Shown: positions 42,977-52,467, counted from the stretch's first letter. The stretch: 64,000 bases of DNA from Taishania sp964580465 (GCA_964580465.1 CAZOKJ010000009.1:11872-75871), one strand, 5' to 3'. Made by a program: numbers and translations. The notes: generated by a model not told the origin, from the sequence alone.

Positions 42977-43933
42977 ATGAGTAAGTTGACTTTAAAAGAA
43001 TTATTAGGAATTGAATTTCCAGTGATTATGGCACCGATGTTTTTAGTGTCTAATATCAAAATGATTGTTGAAGCTGTAAAATCTGGTGCAACAGGTGCAA
43101 TTCCTGCTTTAAACTTCCGAACAGTTGATGAATTGCGCGAAGGAATTAGAACGATAAAAAAACAAACAAATAAACCTTTTGGAATCAATCTTATCGTTAA
43201 TAAGTCAAATGTTTATTATAAAAAACAACTGGACGTTATTTGTGAAGAAGGTGTAGCTTTTGTGATAACTTCCTTAGGTTCTCCTCAAGAAACAATTGAA
43301 ACATGTCATAAAGTTGGGATTAAAGTCTTTTGCGATGTAACAGACTTAAAATTTGCTAAAAAAGTAGAAGGATTAGGTGCTGATGCCATCATTGCTGTAA
43401 ATAAAGAAGCTGGAGGACACGCTGGAAATATCTCTTACAAGGATTTGTTGCCTGAATTAGTTGCGAATTGTTCTATCCCTGTTATTTCAGCTGGTGGAGT
43501 TTCTAATGGTCACGAAATTCGTCAAATGATGGGAATGGGAGCAGCAGGTGTGTCTATGGGAAGTATTTTTATAGCAACAGATGAGTGTGATGTAACTCCT
43601 GAGTACAAACAAGCATGTATTGATTATGGAGCAAAAGACATCGTTCGCACAACGAAACTTTCTGGAACACCTTGTACTGTTATTAATACTCCGTATGTTC
43701 AACAAATTGGAACTGAACAAAATTGGCTGGAAAAATTATTGAATCGAAATAAAAAATTGAAAAAATGGGTGAAAGCTTTTGTGTTCGCTCGTGGAATGAA
43801 GCAATTAGAAAAATCAGCCTTTGGAGCAACGTATAAATCGGTTTGGTGTGCCGGACCTTCCATTGAAAATGTGCATGCCGTTCGACCAATTGCTGCTATT
43901 TTTGACGATTTGAAAAAAGAATTTTCTGCATAA
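42977..43933 (+). CDS. Nitronate monooxygenase (2-nitropropane dioxygenase family)
   Basis: 318 residues with an FMN-binding TIM barrel. Motifs: FPVIMAPMFLVSN (14-26), GATGAIPALN, AFVITSLGSPQETI, INKEAGGHAGN-like AVNKEAGGHAGNIS (about 136-149) and VISAGGVSNGHEIRQMMGMGAAGVSMGS. These bind FMN phosphate and nitronate. The enzyme oxidises alkyl nitronates such as propionate 3-nitronate; in many bacteria it is a housekeeping detoxification enzyme. It has no operon partner here. Confidence 0.85.
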   Translation: MSKLTLKELLGIEFPVIMAPMFLVSNIKMIVEAVKSGATGAIPALNFRTVDELREGIRTIKKQTNKPFGINLIVNKSNVYYKKQLDVICEEGVAFVITSLGSPQETIETCHKVGIKVFCDVTDLKFAKKVEGLGADAIIAVNKEAGGHAGNISYKDLLPELVANCSIPVISAGGVSNGHEIRQMMGMGAAGVSMGSIFIATDECDVTPEYKQACIDYGAKDIVRTTKLSGTPCTVINTPYVQQIGTEQNWLEKLLNRNKKLKKWVKAFVFARGMKQLEKSAFGATYKSVWCAGPSIENVHAVRPIAAIFDDLKKEFSA

Positions 43934-43994
43934 ATTTTATTTATTGATTCATTTTTTTTGTACATTTACTATTCTACAATAGAAAAGAATAGTT

Positions 43995-45383
43995 ATGTCA
44001 ACATATCGAATTGAAAAGGATACATTAGGTGAAGTCAATGTTCCTTCAGAAGTTTATTGGGGAGCTCAAACAGAGCGCTCTCGAACTAATTTTAAAATAG
44101 GTGAAAGTGCTTCTATGCCTCGTGAAATAATAGAAGCTTTTGCTGTTTTAAAAAAAGCTGCAGCTATCACAAATTATGAGTTAGGTGTACTGTCCGAAGA
44201 AAAAAAAACAGCTATTTCACAAGTGTGTGACGAAATTTTAGAAGGTAAGCTAAATGATCACTTTCCATTGGTTATCTGGCAAACAGGCTCAGGTACTCAA
44301 AGTAACATGAACGTAAATGAGGTGATTGCTAATCGTGCGCAAGAATTGGCTGGAAGAAAAATAGGAGAGGGTGAAAAGTTTTTGCAACCTAATGACGATG
44401 TCAATAAGTCACAATCGTCTAACGATACTTTTCCAACAGCAATGCACATTGCGGCTTACAAATTACTAGTGAAAAACACCATTCCTTCTGTTGAACAACT
44501 ACGCGATTCTTTGTTGGAAAAATCAGAAGCTTTTAAAAAAATCGTAAAAATAGGTCGAACTCACCTTATGGATGCTACGCCTTTAACGTTAGGCCAAGAG
44601 TTTTCTGGATATGTAGCGCAATTAAATCATGGCCTTAAAGCATTGAAAAATACTTTGTCACATTTGTCGGAATTGGCATTGGGAGGAACAGCTGTAGGTA
44701 CTGGGTTGAATACTCCACAAGGATATTCAGAGCTTGTTGCTAAACACATTGCAAAATTAAGCAATCTTCCTTTTGTTTCGGCTCCTAACAAATTTGAAGC
44801 GTTGGCAAGTCATGATGCCATTGTGGAAGTCCATGGTGCGTTAAAACAATTAGCAGTATCATTGATGAAAATCGCTAATGATATTCGCTGGATGGGTTCT
44901 GGGCCTCGTTCTGGTTTGGGAGAATTGATGTTACCTACTAATGAACCAGGTTCTTCTATTATGCCTGGAAAGGTGAATCCTACACAATCAGAAGCATTGA
45001 CAATGGTGTGTGCCCAAGTTATGGGGAATGATGTTGCCATTGGAGTAGGAGCGATGCAAGGACATTTTGAATTGAACGTTTTTAAACCAATGATTGCCGC
45101 CAACTTTATTCAATCAGCACGTTTATTAGGTGATGCTTGTCGCTCATTTGATGAACATTGCGCAAAGGGATTAGAACCAAACCACAAACGAATAGATGAG
45201 TTAATGAATAATTCGTTGATGTTGGTTACGGCGCTTAATACTAAAATAGGTTATTACAAAGCAGCAGAAATCGCTAATGCAGCTCATGCAAATGGGACAA
45301 CTTTACGCGAAGAAGCAATCCGTTTAGGTTACGTTACAGCAGAAGAATATGATGAGTGGGTAAAACCAGAAGATATGATTTAG
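43995..45383 (+). CDS. fumC: Fumarate hydratase, class II
   Basis: 462 residues. It interconverts fumarate and malate in the TCA cycle. The class II signature GSSIMPGKVNPTQSEA (about 316-331) is complete, and the catalytic Ser and the SGTQSNMNVNEV and GRTHLMDATPLTLGQEF motifs are present. It is oxygen-stable and iron-free, unlike class I. Monocistronic. Succinyl-CoA ligase (sucD) is the other TCA gene in this window. Confidence 0.96.
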   Translation: MSTYRIEKDTLGEVNVPSEVYWGAQTERSRTNFKIGESASMPREIIEAFAVLKKAAAITNYELGVLSEEKKTAISQVCDEILEGKLNDHFPLVIWQTGSGTQSNMNVNEVIANRAQELAGRKIGEGEKFLQPNDDVNKSQSSNDTFPTAMHIAAYKLLVKNTIPSVEQLRDSLLEKSEAFKKIVKIGRTHLMDATPLTLGQEFSGYVAQLNHGLKALKNTLSHLSELALGGTAVGTGLNTPQGYSELVAKHIAKLSNLPFVSAPNKFEALASHDAIVEVHGALKQLAVSLMKIANDIRWMGSGPRSGLGELMLPTNEPGSSIMPGKVNPTQSEALTMVCAQVMGNDVAIGVGAMQGHFELNVFKPMIAANFIQSARLLGDACRSFDEHCAKGLEPNHKRIDELMNNSLMLVTALNTKIGYYKAAEIANAAHANGTTLREEAIRLGYVTAEEYDEWVKPEDMI

Positions 45384-45412
45384 TTGGGATGAATGTGGTT
45401 GGGAGATTTTTG

Positions 45413-45476
45413 AACCACAAAGGCCGCCAAGGAAACATAGTGTTTGCCGTAGGCAAACGTTGGGGAATAATAAAAA
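45413..45476. repeat. ACCACAAAG-type dispersed repeat, copy 1
   Basis: Starts AACCACAAAGG and carries a hairpin GTTTGCC-GTA-GGCAAAC (45442-45458). A shorter copy lies at 45730-45783. Confidence 0.6.
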
Positions 45477-45729
45477 TAAAATTTAATCTTAAAAGAAAGA
45501 AACGATTCTTCTATGAAAAATCCGTCGCATTTAGAGTTTTTGACCGGGTACCCAAAAGACGAAGTTTCCGTAACAAAAACAACTGTTTGACGACGCAGGA
45601 GGAGTTTTGTTTTTGTAGGAAACAAGGCTACTTTGGGTGGACAAAAAGTCTAGCGACACAGCGATTTTTGTTTACTTTTTATCGCTAGAAAAAGTAAAGA
45701 AGAATTAAGCACAAAATGCAAAGTTTTTT

Positions 45730-45783
45730 AACCACAAAGAAACACAAAGTGTTTGCCTTGGGCAAACGTTGAGAAAAGATAAA
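45730..45783. repeat. ACCACAAAG-type dispersed repeat, copy 2
   Basis: Shares AACCACAAAG, AAACA..AGTGTTTGCC, the GGCAAACGTT arm and the following A-rich tail with copy 1, but lacks about 10 bp in the middle. Confidence 0.6.
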
Positions 45784-45820
45784 TCTTGTTAATGTAAAAT
45801 GCTATTTCCCTCAAAAAGAC

Positions 45821-45854
45821 AAAAAGGCTGGCAGAACCACCTGACAGCCTTTTT
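45821..45854. terminator. Bidirectional terminator
   Basis: AAAAAGGCTG / CAGCCTTTTT stem extended by CAG/CTG with one mismatch. It lies 438 bp after fumC, so which transcript it ends is unclear. Confidence 0.65.
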
Positions 45855-46115
45855 GAAGATGAAAAAATTAATTTTCTTATGAAACCAACTATATAATGAA
45901 ATAGTTTCTTTTTAGTTACATTAAAAATTTGTTAAATTATCATAATGTACTTTCCAATGAATAAATGGTGGTTTTGAATGAATATAAAGTATGTTGTGAG
46001 TTGATTATTAGTGTCTTATGAGGTTTGTGGTCATGGAATAATGTTTTATTGATGTTGTTTATAAATTGTTGACAGTTTTTAAAAATAGACGTGTTATTTT
46101 AACGACTTAATTTTG

Positions 46116-46123
46116 TATCTTTG
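46116..46123 (+). promoter_or_regulatory. Candidate -7 box of gcvP
   Basis: TATCTTTG, 31 bp before the gcvP ATG at 46155; no good -33 box. No glycine-riboswitch pair was recognised upstream. Confidence 0.4.
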
Positions 46124-46154
46124 CATTCTAAAAATAATATAAAAATTGCTTGAA

Positions 46155-49007
46155 ATGAGTACATTTTCGCGTAGACACATAGGTCCAGATGAAGCAGAAA
46201 AATCTGCTATGTTGGGCAAAATTGGAGTAGCGTCTGTTGATGAATTGATTGGTAAAACAATCCCTTCTCACATTCGTTTAGGTGGTGATTTAGCTGTTGA
46301 TAATGCAATATCTGAACAAGAATATTTGTTGCATATCGCTCAATTAGCTAATAAGAATAAGGTATTTAAATCATTTATTGGGTTAGGTTACAATGAAACA
46401 ATTACTCCATCTGTGATTTTAAGAAATGTACTTGAAAATCCAGGTTGGTACACAGCTTATACTCCGTATCAAGCTGAAATTTCTCAAGGTCGTTTGGAGG
46501 CTTTGTTGAATTTCCAAACAATGATTTTGGATTTAACTGGCTTGGAATTGGCAAACGCTTCTTTGTTGGACGAGGCAACTGCTGCTTCTGAAGCAATGAT
46601 TATGTTCTACAACTCTAGAACAAGAGATCAAATTAAGGCTGGTGTTAATAAATTCTTCATCGCTTCTGATTTGTTCCCTCAAACGAAAGATGTTGTTCTA
46701 GGTAGAGCAAAAAACTTAGGAATTGAATTGGTAGAAGGTGATATCAATACATTTGAAGGTGATGCTTCTTTCTTTGGAGCAATGGTTCAATACCCTTCTA
46801 AAAATGGAGTAATTTCTGATATTAAAGAATTCATTTACCGTGCAAAACAAAATGAAATCCGTGTAGCAGTTGGTGCTGATATTATGTCTTTAGTGTTGTT
46901 GGAATCTCCAGGTAGATTGGGTGCTGAAGTCGTGTTTGGTTCTACTCAACGTTTTGGAGTGCCAATGGGATACGGTGGACCTCACGCTGCTTATTTTGCA
47001 ACAAAAGATGATTACAAACGTCATATCCCTGGTCGTATTATCGGGGTGTCAAGAGACGTTGACGATAACGTGGCTTTGAGAATGGCATTGCAAACACGTG
47101 AACAGCATATTAAACGTGACAAAGCTACTTCAAATATCTGTACAGCTCAAGCTTTATTAGCTGTTATGGCAAGTATGTATGCTGTTTATCATGGTCCTAA
47201 AGGATTGAAAAAAATTGCGGAAGACATTCATACATTGGCTGTAGATGCTACTGCTGGATTGAAAAATATGGGTGTTGAGGTGAATGATGCTCCATTCTTC
47301 GATACAATTTGGTTGAAAAACGTAGATAGCGCAAAAATTAAATCATTATCTGAAGCAAAAGGAATGAACTTTAACTATGTTTCTGATTCTGAGTTGACTA
47401 TTAGCTTTGGTGAAACACATACAGCAGCGGATGTAGCTGAAATTTTAGCTATTTTTGCTGAGGCAACAGGAAAATCTGCAAATGCTGTTAAAGGAACTTC
47501 TCCATTGACAAACGATTTGTTGCGTAGCGACGCAGTGTTGACGCATCCTACATTCAATTCTTATCACTCAGAATCATTGATGATGCGTTACTTAAAACGT
47601 TTGGAAAATAAAGATTTATCATTGGTACACTCAATGATTCCTTTAGGCTCTTGTACGATGAAGTTGAATGCTGCTTCTGAATTAATGCCAATTACAAACC
47701 CTCAATTTGCTAATTTACACCCTTTTGCTCCTAAAGATCAAGTAAGCGGTATGCTTGAAATGATTGAGCAGTTGGAAAAAGATTTGTGTGCTTGTACTGG
47801 TTTTGCAGGTGTTTCTTTGCAACCAAATTCTGGTGCTCAAGGTGAATACGCTGGATTGATGGTGATTAAAGCTTACCACGAATCAAGAGGTGATTTTAAT
47901 CGCAAAAAAATGATTATTCCTTCTTCAGCACATGGTACAAACCCTGCGTCTGCTGTAATGGCTGGATTTGAAGTGGTAGTTACTGGTTGTGATGAAAATG
48001 GTAACGTGGATATCGAGCAATTGAGAGCGAAAGCAATCGAATTGAAAGATGAATTAGCTGGTTTGATGATTACTTATCCTTCAACGCATGGTGTTTATGA
48101 GGAGGGAATCAAAGAAATTACTTCAATTATCCACGCAAATGGTGGACAAGTGTACATGGATGGTGCAAACATGAATGCGCAAGTAGGATTAACAAATCCT
48201 GGAAATATCGGTGCGGACGTTTGCCACTTGAACTTACATAAAACATTTGCTATTCCTCACGGTGGTGGTGGACCTGGTGTTGGACCAATTGGAGTTGCTG
48301 CTCATTTAGTGCCATTCTTGCCTACAAATGCTGTGGTTGCAACTGGTGGTGATCAAGCAATTCATGGTGTGTCTGCTGCTCCTTTTGGTAGTGCATTGAT
48401 TTTGTTGATTTCTTATGGATACATCAAAATGTTAGGTGCTAAAGGTTTAAGACAAGCTACTGAAACAGCAATCTTAAATGCTAATTATATCGCGTCTTCT
48501 TTGAAAGAACATTACCCAATTCTTTATACAGGCGCAAACGGAACAGTTGCGCATGAGTTAATTTTGGATTGCCGTGATTTGAAGAAAACATCTGATGTTG
48601 AGGTAGCTGATATCGCTAAACGTTTAATCGATTTCGGTTTCCACGCTCCAACAGTTTCTTTCCCAGTAGCTGGTACATTAATGATTGAGCCTACTGAATC
48701 GGAAGATAAAGGAGAAATGGATCGCTTCATTACTGCAATGATTAAAATTCGTGAAGAAATTCGCGCTATTGAAGAAGGTAAAGCAGATAAGGTAAATAAC
48801 TTGTTGAAAAATGCACCTCACACTGCTGATTGCATTATTAATATGGACTGGAATTATCCGTATACTCCAAAAGAAGCTGCTTACCCAGTAGAATACTTGA
48901 AAGAATTTAAGTATTGGGTGCCAGTTAGACGTGTGGACAATGCTTTAGGTGATAGAAACTTAATCTGTACTTGCCCAAGCGTTGAATCTTACGCTTTTGT
49001 AGAGTAA
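46155..49007 (+). CDS. gcvP: Glycine dehydrogenase (decarboxylating), P protein
   Basis: 950 residues from the ATG at 46155 (MSTFSRRHIGPDE); an in-frame TTG three codons earlier is less likely. It is the single-chain P protein that decarboxylates glycine with PLP and passes methylamine to the H protein. N-terminal half: YTPYQAEISQGRLEALLNFQ; C-terminal half: SCTMKLNA, SSAHGTNPASA, YMDGANMNAQVG and the PLP lysine in LNLHKTFAIPHGGGGPG. GcvT and GcvH are not in the window. Followed by a strong terminator. Confidence 0.96.
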   Translation: MSTFSRRHIGPDEAEKSAMLGKIGVASVDELIGKTIPSHIRLGGDLAVDNAISEQEYLLHIAQLANKNKVFKSFIGLGYNETITPSVILRNVLENPGWYTAYTPYQAEISQGRLEALLNFQTMILDLTGLELANASLLDEATAASEAMIMFYNSRTRDQIKAGVNKFFIASDLFPQTKDVVLGRAKNLGIELVEGDINTFEGDASFFGAMVQYPSKNGVISDIKEFIYRAKQNEIRVAVGADIMSLVLLESPGRLGAEVVFGSTQRFGVPMGYGGPHAAYFATKDDYKRHIPGRIIGVSRDVDDNVALRMALQTREQHIKRDKATSNICTAQALLAVMASMYAVYHGPKGLKKIAEDIHTLAVDATAGLKNMGVEVNDAPFFDTIWLKNVDSAKIKSLSEAKGMNFNYVSDSELTISFGETHTAADVAEILAIFAEATGKSANAVKGTSPLTNDLLRSDAVLTHPTFNSYHSESLMMRYLKRLENKDLSLVHSMIPLGSCTMKLNAASELMPITNPQFANLHPFAPKDQVSGMLEMIEQLEKDLCACTGFAGVSLQPNSGAQGEYAGLMVIKAYHESRGDFNRKKMIIPSSAHGTNPASAVMAGFEVVVTGCDENGNVDIEQLRAKAIELKDELAGLMITYPSTHGVYEEGIKEITSIIHANGGQVYMDGANMNAQVGLTNPGNIGADVCHLNLHKTFAIPHGGGGPGVGPIGVAAHLVPFLPTNAVVATGGDQAIHGVSAAPFGSALILLISYGYIKMLGAKGLRQATETAILNANYIASSLKEHYPILYTGANGTVAHELILDCRDLKKTSDVEVADIAKRLIDFGFHAPTVSFPVAGTLMIEPTESEDKGEMDRFITAMIKIREEIRAIEEGKADKVNNLLKNAPHTADCIINMDWNYPYTPKEAAYPVEYLKEFKYWVPVRRVDNALGDRNLICTCPSVESYAFVE

Positions 49008-49031
49008 TACAATATTTTTTACTTAGTTTTT

Positions 49032-49063
49032 AAAAAGGTGTTTGCTTGCAAACACCTTTTTTT
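49032..49063 (+). terminator. Terminator of gcvP
   Basis: GGTGTTTGC (49037-49045) / GCAAACACC (49048-49056) stem with A and T tracts on either side, 25 bp after the stop. It also rules out a start of the next gene at 49046. Confidence 0.9.
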
Positions 49064-49111
49064 GTAACCTTTGATGTGAAAGTTGTTATATATTATATAA
49101 ATACAGAAAAT

Positions 49112-50002
49112 ATGAAATATTTTACAATTGTTTTATTAAATGGTCTCATTTTGATAATGTTGACCTCCATGATTGTAACACAAAAACCTGCAACCGAACT
49201 CAAAGACTTAAAAAAGAAAATGAAGGCAGGTTATGTTTTTATACCAAGTAATACAGTTGAAATAGAAGGTAAAACAGTTAGTTTTCAAGGTTTTTTTATG
49301 CGAAAAACTGAAGTTAGCAACATGGATTATAAAGAATATCTTTATTGGCTAAAAAATAACAACCAACTAGAAGCTTACAAACAAGCGTTACCAGATACCG
49401 CAAATTGGAGTGAATTAGGTAAGGATATGACTCATTTTTCTAATATTTATAGTAATCATCCTGCGTATAACCAATTTCCCGTGGTAAATATCTCTAGAGA
49501 ACAAGCTGAAAAATATTGCGATTGGTTGACGATGATTTGGCAGGAAAATACAGGAAATAAAAACATACGATTCCGTTTGCCATTAAGAGCTGAATTTTTA
49601 GCAGCAACAGCAAATGCAACCAATCGCCCTTATGCATGGGAAGGTGATGAGTTAATGGACAAAAAAGGAAACAAAAGATGTAATTTCTATTCCGTTGATC
49701 AAAAAAGAATAAAGTTGTTAAATGGAGGAAAACAAGCTGAACTTGTCGAGCTTGAAAAATCAACAGGAATAACTGATTTGATGGCAGCAGTAAAATCTTT
49801 CCAACCTAATAGTTATGGCTTGTACAATCTAAACGGAAACGTTGCAGAAATGGTACATGAAAAGGACATGGTTGTCGGTGGCGACTGGATGAGCGGGGGA
49901 TACGATGTAAGAAACGAGAGTTTTAAGCAAGTAACTAAAGCTAGTCCACTGGTTGGATTTAGACCTGTGATGACTTTTTTACCTAATTCTTTTGAAAAAT
50001 AG
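49112..50002 (+). CDS. FGE-sulfatase (SUMF1/GldK-like) domain protein
   Basis: 296 residues. After a hydrophobic N-terminal segment (YFTIVLLNGLILIMLTSMIV) comes an SUMF1-type domain: GYVFIPSNTVEI, FFMRKTEVSNMDYKEYL, FPVVNISREQAEKYCDWL, FRLPLRAEF, and GLYNLNGNVAEMV...VVGGDW. In Bacteroidota this domain occurs in the gliding/T9SS lipoproteins GldJ and GldK and in enzymes. No lipobox Cys is present, so it is not a classical GldK lipoprotein. The start is ATG 49112 because the earlier frame crosses the gcvP terminator. Confidence 0.75.
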   Translation: MKYFTIVLLNGLILIMLTSMIVTQKPATELKDLKKKMKAGYVFIPSNTVEIEGKTVSFQGFFMRKTEVSNMDYKEYLYWLKNNNQLEAYKQALPDTANWSELGKDMTHFSNIYSNHPAYNQFPVVNISREQAEKYCDWLTMIWQENTGNKNIRFRLPLRAEFLAATANATNRPYAWEGDELMDKKGNKRCNFYSVDQKRIKLLNGGKQAELVELEKSTGITDLMAAVKSFQPNSYGLYNLNGNVAEMVHEKDMVVGGDWMSGGYDVRNESFKQVTKASPLVGFRPVMTFLPNSFEK

Positions 50003-50053
50003 TTTTGCAAATCAATTAATTACTAAAAAGAGCAAAAAAAAATTAATTTTTCG

Positions 50054-50084
50054 TTTTGAAATATAAATTTCATTATTATATTTG
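50054..50084 (+). promoter_or_regulatory. Bacteroidota-type promoter of the tRNA pair
   Basis: TTTTG at 50054-50058, 18 nt, then TATATTTG at 50077-50084, 45 bp before tRNA-Thr. It is the best consensus match in the window. Confidence 0.75.
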
Positions 50085-50129
50085 CACTCGCAAATGAAAA
50101 TTTGATCGTTCTTTTAAAGACAAAAAATC

Positions 50130-50206
50130 GCCGATGTAGCTCAGTTGGCTAGAGCAGCTGATTTGTAATCAGCAGGTCGTGGGTTCGAATCCCTCCATCG
50201 GCTCCA
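50130..50206 (+). tRNA. tRNA-Thr (anticodon TGT)
   Basis: 77 nt including encoded CCA. The 7-bp acceptor stem GCCGATG/CATCGGC, the D arm GCTCAGTTGGCTAGAGC, the anticodon loop TTTGTAA and the T loop TTCGAAT are all standard. Confidence 0.95.
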
Positions 50207-50209
50207 TTT

Positions 50210-50240
50210 AAAAGTAGTTTCGACTACTTTTTTTTTTTTG
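50210..50240 (+). terminator. Terminator between the tRNAs
   Basis: AAAAGTAGT (50210-50218), TTCG tetraloop, ACTACTTTT, then a long T run. Confidence 0.8.
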
Positions 50241-50245
50241 AATAA

Positions 50246-50318
50246 GCGGGAGTAGCTCAGTTGGTAGAGCGTCAGCCTTCCAAGCTGAGGGTCGCGAGTT
50301 CGAATCTCGTCTCCCGCT
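50246..50318 (+). tRNA. tRNA-Gly (anticodon TCC)
   Basis: 73 nt without encoded CCA (discriminator T, then CAA). Acceptor GCGGGAG/CTCCCGC; anticodon loop CTTCCAA; T loop TTCGAAT. Its own promoter is not visible, so it may depend on read-through from tRNA-Thr. Confidence 0.95.
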
Positions 50319-50323
50319 CAAAT

Positions 50324-50360
50324 AAAAAAGGTCGTTTTCAATAGAAAACGACCTTTTTTT
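50324..50360. terminator. Terminator after tRNA-Gly, bidirectional
   Basis: AAAGGTCGTTTT / AAAACGACCTTT stem, 6-nt loop, with A run and T run at the ends. It can also end the convergent gene at 50387. Confidence 0.85.
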
Positions 50361-50386
50361 ATGCCAAATAATTGTGCTCAATAGCT

Positions 50387-51472
50387 TTACAATCGATAAT
50401 TTTTTCCATTTTGATAGACAATAAAGCTCTTGTTGAATAATTTCACCAAAACAGAATTGCCAAAAATGTCAAATTCCCCATTTTGCATGTTGCTAATATC
50501 TACAACTTGTCCATCAACAACAGCAGAAACACCATTCATGGAATTTCGAAATGCTAATGTAGCATTCTTAATTTTATACTCAGTTAATCGGTAATTTGCT
50601 GCCAATGTCTTGGTGCCATTGACATCACAGTAAGTATATCCATTGTCTTCAAATAAAATAATATCATCCACAACATCCCATTTGGTAGAAAAAGAGCTCA
50701 ATTCGAAAACGTGTCCATTTCTGTAAACTTTTACATTTCCTGCTATGTCCTCGTAAACAACAAATCCTCTTCCTGCTTTGTACTTCTTTACCCATTGATC
50801 TTCAATGTCAATGAATTGCCCTTTGTCAAAAACAGCAAATGTACGCGTGTTGGGATCGTTAAATGCAACGACGTCCGTACCGCTTTGAATGTCAATATCA
50901 CCATTCCAAACGCCAATTTCGTAATAGTTGCCTTTGTAAAAAACCTTGTACAATCCACCATTATCAGCGTAAGCAAGAATGTTTTCGCCGATTTTTGAAC
51001 TGTTTTTTAATACGATGTCAGTTGTGCTTGTTTGAATTGGATATTCTGCTCCGTTCCAATGAGCCATCATGGAATTAAATCGGGTGTCAACGTAAACTAC
51101 GATGTCATCTTTTACAATGTAAGGTCCTCCAAAATAAGAAAGTATTTTTGTTTTACCTGCATTCCAAACACCCAAAGTTGTACCAACATTCCAAGCAACC
51201 AATTTGTCGGATACCAGATAATTCAATTCCATATTGGAAATCTCATAACGTTTCGTCCCGTCGTACACACGAAGATTTCCACGTATGTCAATGTAAGCGA
51301 CAACATAATCTCCAGCTTTGTAACCTTTGATTTCTTGCATGTCAATGTACTTAAATTCACCATTTTCTACTGAACGAAACCAATTATTAAAATCAACAAA
51401 AGGAACAATTGTTGTTTGTGCTTGCGTTAAATAAACAAGGGATAAACTAAGGATTAAAAGAATGTTTTTCAT
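50387..51472 (-). CDS. Secreted repeat protein, beta-propeller-like
   Basis: 361 residues. A signal peptide (MKNILLILSLSLVYLTQAQ) precedes a series of about seven repeats of roughly 40 residues. Each has a pattern such as DYVVAYIDIRGNLRVYDG, DIVVYVDTRFNSMMAHWNG, NILAYADNGGLYKVFYKG and GFVVYEDIAGNVKVYRNG: a hydrophobic strand, Tyr-x-Asp, then Gly-x-x-x-Val-(Y/F). This is the layout of TolB-like propeller blades. There is no T9SS sorting domain at the C terminus. Function unknown. Confidence 0.7.
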   Translation of the reverse strand: MKNILLILSLSLVYLTQAQTTIVPFVDFNNWFRSVENGEFKYIDMQEIKGYKAGDYVVAYIDIRGNLRVYDGTKRYEISNMELNYLVSDKLVAWNVGTTLGVWNAGKTKILSYFGGPYIVKDDIVVYVDTRFNSMMAHWNGAEYPIQTSTTDIVLKNSSKIGENILAYADNGGLYKVFYKGNYYEIGVWNGDIDIQSGTDVVAFNDPNTRTFAVFDKGQFIDIEDQWVKKYKAGRGFVVYEDIAGNVKVYRNGHVFELSSFSTKWDVVDDIILFEDNGYTYCDVNGTKTLAANYRLTEYKIKNATLAFRNSMNGVSAVVDGQVVDISNMQNGEFDIFGNSVLVKLFNKSFIVYQNGKNYRL

Positions 51473-51653
51473 TTGCCCAATTATGCTAAATACTTTATTT
51501 ATAGTACAATTTCTGTGCCATAATTCAGGCTAATGTAAGAAAAAAGATTGAACTAATAAGATAAAAATTGCTTTTTAATTTAAGATGATTAATTTTTTGT
51601 CATTTAATTGATTAGTATTTAATTTATTTATATATTTACCTAAAATTTTGGAC

Positions 51654-52457
51654 ATGAATATTGGAACTAATTTGAAATTGCTTCGAAAGCGAAAGCGTCT
51701 TTCTCAAGAGGAAATGGCAGCTGAATTGGGCTTGAATCGTTCAACTTATAGCGGTTATGAAAACGGGGTGGCACAACCAAATATTGAAAGTTTGATTGCA
51801 ATAGCAAGTTTTCATGCTGTGTCAATTGATGACTTGCTGAAAAGTGATTTTGAACAATTTTCAGATGCTGATTGGGAACGAATTGACAAAGGTGTTTACA
51901 CCGATGCGAAAGGTTCAAAATTGCGCGTATTAACGTCAATGGTGAACGAAGAAAATGAAGAACTTATCGAATTAATTCCTCTTAAAGCTTCTGCTGGTTA
52001 CACCGCAGGCTATTCTGATCCTGATTATTTGAGAGTGTTGCCAACGTTTACCTTGCCTTTTTTGTCAAAAGAAAAAAAATACCGTTCTTTTCCTATCAAA
52101 GGTGATTCAATGCCACCAGTGGTTGAAGGCTCGTACGTTGTAGCTGAATTTGTGCAAAATTGGATGACTATTCGAGATGGTTTGCCTTATATCATCGTAA
52201 CAAAAGACGATGGTATCGTGTTTAAAATTGTCAACAACTTATTGGAAAAAGAACAATCGCTGCAATTGATTTCTACCAATACCTTTTATCAACCTTATAA
52301 AGTCCATGTAAACGACTTGTTAGAGGTGTGGAAATTTGTCAATTATATTTCACCTGAACTGCCAAATGTGGCTCTGGATAGTGATGGCGTGTCTAAATCT
52401 ATTCAGAATTTACAAAAAGAAGTCAGTGAACTAAAAAGTTTGTTGCTCAAAAAATAA
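51654..52457 (+). CDS. S24-type (LexA/CI-like) transcriptional repressor
   Basis: 267 residues from the ATG at 51654. An N-terminal XRE helix-turn-helix (NIGTNLKLLRKRKRLSQEEM, about 2-60) is followed by an S24 peptidase-like domain: LKASAGYTAGY (self-cleavage Ala-Gly, near 115), FPIKGDSMPP (catalytic Ser) and GIVFKIV (catalytic Lys). A C-terminal coiled coil (IQNLQKEVSELKSLLLKK) may aid dimerisation. No prophage is present, so it probably regulates chromosomal genes; targets unknown. A hairpin with a long loop follows (52468-52518). Confidence 0.82.
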   Translation: MNIGTNLKLLRKRKRLSQEEMAAELGLNRSTYSGYENGVAQPNIESLIAIASFHAVSIDDLLKSDFEQFSDADWERIDKGVYTDAKGSKLRVLTSMVNEENEELIELIPLKASAGYTAGYSDPDYLRVLPTFTLPFLSKEKKYRSFPIKGDSMPPVVEGSYVVAEFVQNWMTIRDGLPYIIVTKDDGIVFKIVNNLLEKEQSLQLISTNTFYQPYKVHVNDLLEVWKFVNYISPELPNVALDSDGVSKSIQNLQKEVSELKSLLLKK

Positions 52458-52467
52458 AAAACACTAA

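Larger units (their letters stand above)
45384..46154. other. Gene-free interval after fumC
   Basis: Two imperfect copies of a CACAAAG repeat, a degenerate stretch near 45540-45690 (AGCGATTTTTGTTTACTTTTTATCGCT-like self-complementary ends), a terminator at 45821-45854 and the gcvP leader. Short open frames here have no family look. Confidence 0.7.

Noticed and set aside
45380..45688. Short frames on both strands after fumC
   Set aside because: No start context, no family similarity, and they cross dispersed repeats.
46024..46154. Glycine riboswitch before gcvP
   Set aside because: The leader is AT-rich and I could not find the conserved GGAGAG-type aptamer core.
49046..49111. Earlier start of the SUMF1-like gene
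   Set aside because: It would begin inside the gcvP terminator hairpin.
51654..52457. S24 repressor as a sign of a prophage
   Set aside because: No phage structural, integrase or replication genes lie around it.
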